From positions 1-13,133 of the forward strand of contig JBKJNB010000026.1 in assembly GCA_046595995.1 (NCBI GenBank): a DNA stretch of 13,133 nucleotides. The letters run 5' to 3'. Made by a program: the position numbers and the translations under genes. The DNA comes from JAWXBR01 sp046595995. GTDB taxonomy: Bacteria; Bacteroidota; Ignavibacteria; Kapaibacteriales; Kapaibacteriaceae. Numbering within the stretch: the stretch's first letter is position 1; each line of letters starts with the position of its first letter. The notes under the pieces were generated by a model. The model saw nothing but the letters and a program-made list of their open reading frames with translations, ran no database searches and had not been told where the DNA came from. Below, one piece after another: positions 1 through 6,503 of the stretch.

Positions 1-351
1 GCATGCGTCGTCATCACAACATCCGGCGACTCAACCGCGATCTTCAACTGCGCGCTAGTTCGTCGTGTTGTGAGCATATCGGGTAGCCAGACGGCCATGG
101 CTCCTGTAGCTCCGAACCCAGTTAGCGACGGTACACTGTCCTTCGACTTCAGTGTTGGCATTAGCGCTCACACAACGATCGACCTTGTAGACGCTCAGGG
201 CGAAGTCCTCCGTCTGCTCGTTGACAGTAAGATCGAAGACGGCGAATACACCCTTAGTGCGCCCACGGCAGGCCTTCCAAGCGGTGCGTACTTCCTGCGC
301 ATGCGTACTCTCGACTTCGTACGCACCCAGCGCCTGGTTATCGTCGAATAA
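1..351 (+). CDS. C-terminal part of a T9SS-exported protein (5' end outside window)
   Basis: The reading frame is open from base 1 to a TAA at 349-351, so only the last ~116 residues are visible. The final ~80 residues look like a type A T9SS C-terminal sorting domain: an APNPVSDG turn, alternating hydrophobic strands, a VDAQGEVLR strand-turn, then LPSGAYFLRMRT and a terminal RLVIVE strand. In this family the domain directs export through the outer membrane by the Por/T9SS machinery and is then removed or used for surface attachment. The GTG at 70 is an internal codon, not a convincing start, because coding-like sequence continues upstream. The function of the missing N-terminal part cannot be judged. 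A stem-loop follows 28 nt after the stop, so this gene probably ends its transcript. Confidence 0.8.
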   Translation, partial: ACVVITTSGDSTAIFNCALVRRVVSISGSQTAMAPVAPNPVSDGTLSFDFSVGISAHTTIDLVDAQGEVLRLLVDSKIEDGEYTLSAPTAGLPSGAYFLRMRTLDFVRTQRLVIVE

Positions 352-379
352 TGTAACCCCGCAAGCACAGTCACTGTCT

Positions 380-411
380 AGAACGGCGATCCTACTTTGG
401 GTCGCCGTTCT
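380..411 (+). terminator. Stem-loop terminator after the first T9SS protein
   Basis: AGAACGGCGATCC (380-392) pairs with GGGTCGCCGTTCT (399-411) to give a 13-bp stem with one G-T wobble and a 6-nt loop. There is no long T run after it, only short T clusters from 415, so termination strength is uncertain. Its place between a stop codon and the next promoter supports a terminator role. Confidence 0.55.
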
Positions 412-443
412 GCGTTTCGGCACAAAGTTTGTCTTGGTTTCGT

Positions 444-451
444 TACATTTG
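444..451 (+). promoter_or_regulatory. Bacteroidota-type -7 element (TACATTTG)
   Basis: TACATTTG matches the TAnnTTTG -7 consensus exactly and ends 7 nt before the ATG at 459. A TTTG at 428-431 lies only 12 nt upstream, closer than the usual 17-23 nt for a -33 box, so the upstream half is weak. Transcription from here would start within a few bases of the ATG, leaving almost no leader. Confidence 0.45.
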
Positions 452-458
452 TCCTGCC

Positions 459-1019
459 ATGTATCTAGTTTCTACCCCTATAGACCACCCTCGCACCACA
501 AGACTCGTTTTGTCGTGTCTGGTTGTCGTTGTTATGCTGTTGGCGGCTGCTGGAACTGCTTTGGCTGATAAGAGCAAGAAAGTGTTGTCTGGCAAGCCCA
601 CCGCAGCCAAGGATCGCCGCGCGGCTGCCGTTATAAAGTACAGTGCTCCGTATTCCGGTGCAGTAGAAGCTACTCTTGCTGCTGAGGCCCGTGGATCGAA
701 GGCGCCAACCACTGCTGGCAAAACCCAACGGACACAGAACGGTGCTGACTCCGGTCAAAAGGAGAGTCGCATTGTCTACGTACGGATTACCTCTGATGTC
801 TTTGCGGTTCGCCTCGAACTTGCCGAGGACGAGCAGACCGTGGACGTGGGCATCTACAACATGCTTGGCAAGAAGGTACACGATGTGTATCGCGGCTACG
901 CGTCGCGCGGTCCGCACGATTATACAGTGCCAATCAACGACCTTCCCGAGGGCGTTTACATTTGTATCGCTCAAGGCAGCGGATTTCGTCGCGCCGAAAA
1001 ATTCTACCTCTCGCGCTAA
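459..1019 (+). CDS. Small exported protein with a T9SS sorting-like domain and no obvious cargo domain
   Basis: The chosen ATG gives 186 aa; an in-frame TTG at 429 would add ten residues, but it lies upstream of the -7 promoter element and is less likely. Residues ~15-36 form a signal peptide (basic PRTTR, hydrophobic LVLSCLVVVVMLLAAA, cleavage near TALA). Residues ~37-103 are a basic, Ala/Lys/Thr/Gly-rich, low-complexity linker. Residues ~105-186 resemble a T9SS type A sorting domain: RIVYVRITSD, VDVGIYNMLGKKV, LPEGVYICIAQGS and a terminal AEKFYLSR strand. No catalytic or binding domain is visible. The next gene starts 6 nt after the stop, so the two are probably co-transcribed, though their roles look unrelated. 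It could be a small surface protein or an adaptor of the export system; the function is not recognised. Confidence 0.75.
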   Translation: MYLVSTPIDHPRTTRLVLSCLVVVVMLLAAAGTALADKSKKVLSGKPTAAKDRRAAAVIKYSAPYSGAVEATLAAEARGSKAPTTAGKTQRTQNGADSGQKESRIVYVRITSDVFAVRLELAEDEQTVDVGIYNMLGKKVHDVYRGYASRGPHDYTVPINDLPEGVYICIAQGSGFRRAEKFYLSR

Positions 1020-1025
1020 TTCTGC

Positions 1026-2162
1026 GTGAAGTTCAGCACTAAAGCCATCCACGTCGGACAGCAACCAGACGAGCTAACTGGCTCCGTCACGGTTCCTCTA
1101 TATCAGACCTCGACGTACGCCCAAGAAGAAATCGGTAAGAACAAGGGCTACGAATACGCACGTACGGCGAATCCGACACGTTCGCGGTGGCAAGAGTGCA
1201 TCGCCGCACTCGAAGAAGGTACTGCTGCATTTGCGTTTGCAAGTGGCCTCGCTGCCACCGACAGCATCATGCGTTTGCTCTCAAGCGGTGACCACGTTAT
1301 CATGGCCGAGGATATGTATGGTGGTACATATCGACTTGCCACGAAGGTGCTCGAACGCTATGGCCTGTCGTTCTCTTTTGTCGATATGCGCGACGTTGCA
1401 AACGTTACGGCGGCAATGACGCCCGCTACGCGCATGGTGTTTACCGAAACACCAACGAATCCAATGATGACCATTACGGATCTGCGCGCCGTGGCTGACG
1501 CCACGCACGCAGGGGGCGCGTTGCTGGTTGTTGACAACACCTTTGCTAGCCCCTTTTTCCAGCGCCCCTTAACATTAGGCGCAGATATCGTTATGCATAG
1601 CGCAACGAAGTATCTAGGCGGACATAGCGATCTTATTCATGGGGTGGTAGTAACGCGTCACGATGACGTGGCCACACAATTGGGCTTCATACAGAATGCC
1701 GTTGGTGCAGTGCCCGGACCGCTTGAATGTTGGCTGCTCCTGCGGTCGGTAAAAACGTTGCACATCCGCATGGAACGCCACGCCCAGAATGCGCAACGCA
1801 TCGCTGAACATTTGGAACACCATCCAAGTGTGCAACGCATATTCTATCCAGGTTTACCATCGCATCCGCAGCACGCTCTTGCCGCTTCGCAGATGTCTGG
1901 CTTTAGTGGAATGATTTCGATTGAGCTTGGCTCGCGCGAGAAGGCCCTGGCCGTTACAAAGGCACTGAAGATTTTTACGCTTGCAGAATCACTCGGTGGC
2001 GTAGAGTCCCTCGTGTGTCACCCAGTGTCGATGACACATGGCAGCATTCCCGTTGAGCAACGTCAGCGTCTTGGGATAACAGACGGACTTGTTCGACTAA
2101 GTGTCGGTATCGAAGACGTCGAAGATCTTATCGACGATATCGAGCAAGCGTTACGCGCATAA
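1026..2162 (+). CDS. Cystathionine gamma-synthase / gamma-lyase family PLP enzyme
   Basis: This 378-residue protein belongs to the Cys/Met metabolism PLP-dependent (fold type I) family, which joins or cleaves the C-S bonds of cystathionine and related thioethers in the cytoplasm. It starts at GTG 1026; the opening KFSTKAIHVGQQPDE is the family's usual N terminus, so no longer start is needed. Visible landmarks are the YEYARTANPTR phosphate-binding segment from the partner subunit (Y44, R46), the ring-stacking Tyr98 in MYGG, Asp170 in VVDNTFASP contacting the pyridine nitrogen, and the Schiff-base lysine K195 in SATKYLGGHSD. The tail ESLGGVESLVCHPVSMTHGSIP is typical. Length is normal and no key residue is missing. 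Synthase, gamma-lyase and homoserine-ester sulfhydrylase cannot be separated reliably by eye, and no other methionine gene is nearby. No Shine-Dalgarno sequence precedes the start. Confidence 0.93.
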   Translation: MKFSTKAIHVGQQPDELTGSVTVPLYQTSTYAQEEIGKNKGYEYARTANPTRSRWQECIAALEEGTAAFAFASGLAATDSIMRLLSSGDHVIMAEDMYGGTYRLATKVLERYGLSFSFVDMRDVANVTAAMTPATRMVFTETPTNPMMTITDLRAVADATHAGGALLVVDNTFASPFFQRPLTLGADIVMHSATKYLGGHSDLIHGVVVTRHDDVATQLGFIQNAVGAVPGPLECWLLLRSVKTLHIRMERHAQNAQRIAEHLEHHPSVQRIFYPGLPSHPQHALAASQMSGFSGMISIELGSREKALAVTKALKIFTLAESLGGVESLVCHPVSMTHGSIPVEQRQRLGITDGLVRLSVGIEDVEDLIDDIEQALRA

Positions 2163-2188
2163 TTCGATGCTCTTCGGTGCACGCCGTA

Positions 2189-3865
2189 TTACGCTTGGTG
2201 GCGAATACCTACAACGTTAAAGCGCACTGAAACGAACGACCAATCGGTAAACGTTGCGTTGCCCGCGGGCGTACGACCTCCGCCGTGGAAATCGGAAAAC
2301 GCCGCCGATTGATTCACCCAAACGTGACTGTCGAAGTTGAACGCAACCGGCGCACCAGCTGATGTAAGCACGTCTTCGGCATGCTTGATTTTTTCAGGGT
2401 CTGTCGTGTAGACAAGCGCTGTTAATGCTCCGTGCCTGCGGATACTGTTTTCAACAATCTTCAGCGCTTCGTCAAAACTCTTGGTTGTGACGATGAATGA
2501 TATCGGACCGAACCATTCGCGTCCGAACACATCGTCCCGCGATGGGTCTGTCTTGAGTATCAACGGCGTTACAGCGCGAGCTTCTTCGAACCCGGGATGT
2601 TGCAACGGTGTGCTCGCACGCACGACATGGAGTCCCGACGATTCGGCTTCCTTAACACCATCTAGTATTCGCGCGTTCTGCAGCGCGCCGAGCGTACCGG
2701 GGCCGATCTTCTCATTTAGGACAATGCCGTCGATCTTGGCGCGGAGTTGAGAAACTACATCATCCACAGAAACCAACTCGCCTTTAACGCTTACGCCATT
2801 CTCTGGCATAAAGATGTTCTGTGGTGCTGTGCACATTTGGCCACTGTATAGACATAGCGAGAACGCAATGTTGTCTAGCGTTTTCTCCAGGTCAGAAGTG
2901 CTCTCGAGAATCACACAATTCACGCCCGCTTTTTCAGACAGTACAGTTTTGCCCCCTAATGCCCCTTCCTTCTCGACAGTCGCGCCGAAGGCGGGACCGC
3001 CAGTGTAGTCGATTACGCGGATCGATGGATGACGCACGAGCTCGAGTGCTACAGGATCCTCGGCAGTATCAGCAGCAAGTTGCGCAAGATGCGGGTCGAG
3101 TCCGAGATCCTGAAAGGTATGCTGTAGCGATGCAAGAACGATCGCAATCGGGTAGATTGCTCCAGGGTGCGGCTTTACGATAACGCTGTTGCCTGTGACA
3201 AGTCCGGCGAACAACCCAGGAACACTGTTCCACACTGGAAATGTCGAGCAGCCGATTACGAGGTTCGTGCCTTTGGGAATAATGCGATACGTCTTGTCGA
3301 TTGTAACACTCATCTTGCCCATGGGCTTCGTCCAACGTACGTTGTTGGCAAATGACGTCTGTGCATCATAACCCATGGCGATGGCTTCGAGGGCACGATC
3401 GAAAGCGTGCGGACCCGACGCCTGAAATCCCATCACAAACCCCTGACCCGTAGTGTGCATCGTTGCATAAGCGATCTCGAAAAAGTTCTTTGAGCCTCGC
3501 TCGAGAGCTTCAATCAGGATAGCCGCGCGCTCTATTGGTTGCAGTCGCTGCCAATCGTGTTGTGCTTTTTGTGCACGTGCTGCTAGCGTCTCGGGCAAGT
3601 CGCGAGGGTACGTTATGCCTGGTGTGAAGCCGTAAGGAGAGACTTCTTCGCCTACCTGACCATCTGTTGCCTTTTGCACTAGACCAGTATAGGCACTGTT
3701 CATCTGCGCTTTAAAAGCAGCTTCGCCGTCCGCATTTGCTGTTTCACCATAGATCTTACCACTTGGTGCTTCGGGCCAATGAGCGTGGAAATTACGATCG
3801 CGGTTCGCTTTGATTGCGGCATCGAGCGTTGCTCGGTGTCGATTAACAACATCGGGATAGGTCAT
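2189..3865 (-). CDS. paaN: PaaN-type aldehyde dehydrogenase (phenylacetate degradation family)
   Basis: This 558-residue NAD(P)-dependent aldehyde dehydrogenase resembles the ALDH-only form of PaaN (length about 550 residues), not the two-domain PaaZ fusion with a hydratase. The ALDH fold is recognisable from CSTFPVWNSVPGLFAG, VKPHPG (K231, cofactor binding), the general-base segment SEKAG with E311, and the catalytic cysteine C345 in YSGQMCTAPQN. A family-specific N-terminal extension of about 100 residues precedes the dehydrogenase core. In phenylacetate catabolism this family is assigned to oxidation of the ring-cleaved semialdehyde, but none of the paaABCDE oxygenase genes are in the window, so the substrate here is open. 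It lies 41 nt downstream of ald on the same strand and is probably co-transcribed with it. Its 3' end faces the 3' end of the cystathionine enzyme gene with a 26-nt gap. Confidence 0.85.
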   Translation of the reverse strand: MTYPDVVNRHRATLDAAIKANRDRNFHAHWPEAPSGKIYGETANADGEAAFKAQMNSAYTGLVQKATDGQVGEEVSPYGFTPGITYPRDLPETLAARAQKAQHDWQRLQPIERAAILIEALERGSKNFFEIAYATMHTTGQGFVMGFQASGPHAFDRALEAIAMGYDAQTSFANNVRWTKPMGKMSVTIDKTYRIIPKGTNLVIGCSTFPVWNSVPGLFAGLVTGNSVIVKPHPGAIYPIAIVLASLQHTFQDLGLDPHLAQLAADTAEDPVALELVRHPSIRVIDYTGGPAFGATVEKEGALGGKTVLSEKAGVNCVILESTSDLEKTLDNIAFSLCLYSGQMCTAPQNIFMPENGVSVKGELVSVDDVVSQLRAKIDGIVLNEKIGPGTLGALQNARILDGVKEAESSGLHVVRASTPLQHPGFEEARAVTPLILKTDPSRDDVFGREWFGPISFIVTTKSFDEALKIVENSIRRHGALTALVYTTDPEKIKHAEDVLTSAGAPVAFNFDSHVWVNQSAAFSDFHGGGRTPAGNATFTDWSFVSVRFNVVGIRHQA

Positions 3866-3906
3866 GATTTACTTATGCTTAATACGGCGGTGGTAGACCG
3901 CGTGAG

Positions 3907-5013
3907 TTAGAGCGCCAGTGGAGTATACGTCATACCGAATGCTTCGGCAACAGCTTCATAAACAATGTTACCTTCTGCCACATTCACGCCAAGCGCCAGT
4001 TCGTGATTCTGTTTGCATGCGGCCTTCCAGCCAAGATTTGCCAACTGAACCGCGTATGGCAGTGTTGCGTTCGTAAGTGCAATCGTCGAGGTGTACGGTA
4101 CTGCCCCGGGCATGTTGGCAACCCCATAGTGCACGACACCGTCAACCACATACGTTGGGTTATCATGTGTCGTTGGCTTACACGTTTCTACACATCCGCC
4201 TTGGTCGACCGATACATCTACAATTACCGAACCGGGTCGCATTGTCGACAGCATATCACGAGTAACAAGATGTGGTGCTTTTGCGCCTGCAATAAGTACC
4301 GCACCGATTACAAGATCTGCGTCTTTTACAGCTTCACGAATGTTGCTCATGGTAGACATCTCGGTGGAGACGTTTTTAGCCATGACGTCATCAAGGTAGC
4401 GCAGACGATAAAGATTGTTATCGAAGATGGTAACACGGGCACCGAAGCCAGCAGCAATCTTTGCCGCATTCGTGCCAACAATGCCACCACCTAATACAAT
4501 TACATTGGCAGGCTTAGTGCCTGGCACTCCGCCGAGCAACACACCACGTCCACCCATCGGATGTTCCAAGTACTTCGCGCCTTCTTGTGGCGCCATACGA
4601 CCTGCAACCTCTGACATCGGGATAAGCAAAGGCAATGAACCGTCGCTCTTCTGCACGGTTTCGTATGCTATACACGTGGCGCCACTGGCCACCATTGCCT
4701 GCGTTAGTTCGCGTGCAGCTGCAAAGTGAAAGTACGTGAAGAGAGTCTGACCCTTACGAATGAGAGGATACTCCGGTGCGATCGGCTCCTTTACCTTCAT
4801 AATCATATCGGCCTGACCAAACACCTCGGCAGCCGTCGGGATGATGCGCGCGCCGGCCTTCTCGTACATCTCATTGCTGAAGCCGCTGCCAACGCCGGCG
4901 TTCGTCTCTACAATTACATCATGTCCGTGATGACGCAGCGTTTCAACTCCACCTGGGGTCAGTGCAATTCGCTTTTCGCTTGGTTTGATTTCTTTAGGAA
5001 CTCCGACTAACAT
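3907..5013 (-). CDS. ald: Alanine dehydrogenase
   Basis: This 368-residue cytoplasmic enzyme catalyses the reversible NAD-dependent deamination of L-alanine to pyruvate and ammonium. The opening LVGVPKEIKPSEKRIALTP is the family signature. Residues lining the active site in characterised enzymes are present at matching positions: R15, K75 (IMKVKEP), H96 (TYFHFAA) and D270 (VSVDQGG). The Rossmann motif GGGIVG is at 175-180, with acidic D198 at the end of the second strand, suited to NAD. Length is typical and nothing is truncated. An AAAGGA Shine-Dalgarno-like site (5019-5024, minus strand) sits 5 nt before the ATG, unusual in this window. A -7 promoter element lies about 50 nt upstream, inside the end of the cytochrome b gene, so ald can probably be transcribed apart from the redox genes as well as with them. 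Confidence 0.97.
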   Translation of the reverse strand: MLVGVPKEIKPSEKRIALTPGGVETLRHHGHDVIVETNAGVGSGFSNEMYEKAGARIIPTAAEVFGQADMIMKVKEPIAPEYPLIRKGQTLFTYFHFAAARELTQAMVASGATCIAYETVQKSDGSLPLLIPMSEVAGRMAPQEGAKYLEHPMGGRGVLLGGVPGTKPANVIVLGGGIVGTNAAKIAAGFGARVTIFDNNLYRLRYLDDVMAKNVSTEMSTMSNIREAVKDADLVIGAVLIAGAKAPHLVTRDMLSTMRPGSVIVDVSVDQGGCVETCKPTTHDNPTYVVDGVVHYGVANMPGAVPYTSTIALTNATLPYAVQLANLGWKAACKQNHELALGVNVAEGNIVYEAVAEAFGMTYTPLAL

Positions 5014-5038
5014 GACGGTCCTTTGAGTGTTGTTGTGA

Positions 5039-6043
5039 TTACGTATTGCGTTGGGAAGACCGCAAATATACTGGGAGTGTCACAAGCGCAAGGAATGCAG
5101 CCATCGTCAGGTATCCGGCCAGCTCGGAACCGAGCCATGACACGAGGGCGCTGGGGACAACAAACGGCCACCACGGCGTAACAGTCACCATTTGCTGCAC
5201 GCTGCCACGTACGTCTTGCACGGGGTAATACGGCATCGTCAGAAAGGTCGTGAATACAAGAATAATCGCGCAGTGGACCACGGTTCTGAGCGTCGGACTA
5301 CCTAGCCGGCGCCACAGCAGGCAAACACCCACGGCAAGAACAACAGGTATAAAGAGCGTATGGATGGCAAATGGTACAGACAGTCTCGATGATCCCGATG
5401 CGTCGAGGCCCAGCATTGTCACCAGCGAAGAGCCAAGCGGAAACTCTGCGAGTTCATGCCGCACAATCGACGATGAAACGTTCGAGTAGACATCGTCTGG
5501 CAGCAAACGACCTGTGAAAGCAGCCGCTAAGAGTAGAACGACACCGACTATCACCACCATCCACACGGTGCCCTCGGTTAACCATGCGCGTCTTATAACA
5601 AGCAACACGAACAGAATCAACAGGACGAGAATTAATAGCGATGTGTTTGCATAATGGATCGACCTAACCACGCTGCCACCCGCCACGTGATGTTCGATTG
5701 TAAGGCTGACACTAGACGCAGCAACACTTGGTACCACGTCGTTCGTGTCCGCCGGAACCAGTGCGTACTCTCCTGCAATTGCGAGTGTGTCTGTCGGTAG
5801 ACTCGGAGTACTGACATCAAGCCCCTTAGGCTGGCCCCTTACAATGGTTTGCTGGGCGTGGACAATTGTAGCGGGCTGACCGAGTACCTCGGCGGCGCCG
5901 GCATCTGGAACGTAATGCAGCGAAAGCAACATGCCTGTGACTGCCTGAACGATTATAAGAACTATTATAATCTGCGATACAATTTGCGTTGCGCTTGTCA
6001 AGTTTGATGCAATACGAGCCGTCCTGGTTAGTGAAAGGCTCAC
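5039..6043 (-). CDS. Divergent cytochrome b, probably single-heme, of a Rieske/cytochrome b complex
   Basis: This 334-residue membrane protein has about seven predicted helices and aligns by eye with cytochrome b/b6. Helix A (~22-44) ends in TGMLLSLHYVPD, like TGLFLAMHYTPD. Helix B begins SSVSLTIEHHVAGGSVVRSIHYANTS, matching the region with the first bL histidine (H130 here). Helix C has AAFTGRLLPDD in place of AFTGYxLPWDQ. Helix D has RLSVPFAIHTLFIP, giving the second bL histidine, H228. The bH histidines expected 14-15 residues after each are absent (L144; L242/L243). The PEWY motif is not recognisable; VVPSAL lies near its place. About 60 extra residues sit between helices A and B. The GTG start overlaps the Rieske stop by 4 nt (GTGA), implying coupled translation and a shared complex. 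Membership of the superfamily is fairly sure; quinol oxidation is an inference. Confidence 0.8.
   Translation of the reverse strand: MSLSLTRTARIASNLTSATQIVSQIIIVLIIVQAVTGMLLSLHYVPDAGAAEVLGQPATIVHAQQTIVRGQPKGLDVSTPSLPTDTLAIAGEYALVPADTNDVVPSVAASSVSLTIEHHVAGGSVVRSIHYANTSLLILVLLILFVLLVIRRAWLTEGTVWMVVIVGVVLLLAAAFTGRLLPDDVYSNVSSSIVRHELAEFPLGSSLVTMLGLDASGSSRLSVPFAIHTLFIPVVLAVGVCLLWRRLGSPTLRTVVHCAIILVFTTFLTMPYYPVQDVRGSVQQMVTVTPWWPFVVPSALVSWLGSELAGYLTMAAFLALVTLPVYLRSSQRNT
5063..5091 (-). promoter_or_regulatory. Promoter of ald inside the 3' end of the cytochrome b gene
   Basis: On the minus strand, TATATTTG (5070-5063) matches the Bacteroidota -7 consensus TAnnTTTG exactly. A TTG at 5091-5089 lies 18 nt upstream, within the accepted spacing for the -33 box. 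The -7 box is about 50 nt before the ald ATG, leaving a leader of roughly 40 nt that contains an AAAGGA site. It overlaps the last codons of the cytochrome b gene. Confidence 0.55.
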
Positions 6044-6501
6044 GTTCTGTGCTTTCCGGTTATGCGCACGAAGACAGAGTCATCGCTGACCCACAACGGA
6101 ATGCGGGCAAGGGGCTTTTTAGGGGGCCCAGATTCGGGACGTCCGGTTATGTCAAAAACACCACCATGACAGCCGCAGAGAATTTTGTTGTTCTGTAGAG
6201 TAAGCGGACAGCCCGCGTGTGTGCATTGCATAAGCATGGCATAGGGTGCTGCGTCTGCAGGCCGCACCACAACGAGCGGATTGTCCGCGGCGTTCATCGT
6301 GCGCTGCGTGCCTCTTTTGAGTAACACATCGATGTTGCCGAGGTTGATCGTACGCGAGTACACAGGTGTATCTGGGCGCATGTATCGCGCGAGGGCCGTG
6401 ACGCCAATGCCAAAACCGACCATACCGGCAATAGCTGTTAGCCACTGGCGTCGGGACGTTCTGCCTAGTTTTGCGGTCTCTTGTTCACTAATCGACGACA
6501 T
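6040..6501 (-). CDS. Rieske [2Fe-2S] iron-sulfur protein
   Basis: This 153-residue protein has a twin-arginine-like N terminus (TSRRQWLTAIAG, residues 15-26) running into one membrane helix (~21-38), as in Rieske subunits held in the membrane by an uncleaved Tat signal. The cluster-binding motifs are CTHAGC (ligands C93 and H95, disulfide C98) and CGCHGG (ligands C109 and H112, disulfide C111), followed by the proline loop GPPKKP. Both cluster ligand pairs and the disulfide are intact. Two residues differ from bc1-type Rieske proteins: Gly replaces the Ser after CHG, and Phe replaces the Tyr two further on. In studied proteins those side chains hydrogen-bond the cluster and raise its potential, so a low-potential, menaquinol-type centre is likely. 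The ATG at 6501 is the only possible start: the frame upstream meets a stop within nine codons. The cytochrome b gene overlaps its stop. Confidence 0.93.
   Translation of the reverse strand: MSSISEQETAKLGRTSRRQWLTAIAGMVGFGIGVTALARYMRPDTPVYSRTINLGNIDVLLKRGTQRTMNAADNPLVVVRPADAAPYAMLMQCTHAGCPLTLQNNKILCGCHGGVFDITGRPESGPPKKPLARIPLWVSDDSVFVRITGKHRT
6466..6473 (+). promoter_or_regulatory. Possible -7 element for the sugar aminotransferase operon
   Basis: TAGTTTTG fits TAnnTTTG and lies 30 nt before the ATG at 6504, inside the Rieske coding sequence on the opposite strand. No TTG is seen at the proper distance upstream, so support is partial. The location is plausible because there is no intergenic space for a promoter. 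Confidence 0.3.
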
Positions 6502-6503
6502 GT

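Noticed and set aside
429..458. TTG at 429 as the start of the small exported protein.
   Set aside because: It lies upstream of the TACATTTG -7 element, and the ATG at 459 already gives a complete signal peptide.
465..1064. Long minus-strand open frame of 199 codons opposite the small exported protein.
   Set aside because: It shows no domain, signal or family-like pattern, and the plus strand encodes a recognisable signal peptide and sorting-like domain.
2146..2196. Imperfect inverted repeat (AAGCGTTACG with CGTATTACGCTT) across the convergent ends of the cystathionine enzyme gene and paaN, as a shared terminator.
   Set aside because: The arms need gaps to pair, the loop is about 29 nt, and there is no T run on either strand.
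3882..3902. Short hairpin (GCGGT-GGTAG-ACCGC) between ald and paaN as a terminator or attenuator.
   Set aside because: The stem is only 5 bp with no following T run, so chance is likely.
4003..4494. Plus-strand open frame of 163 codons opposite ald.
   Set aside because: It is a shadow of a highly conserved enzyme gene; its Cys/Arg-rich composition is not protein-like.
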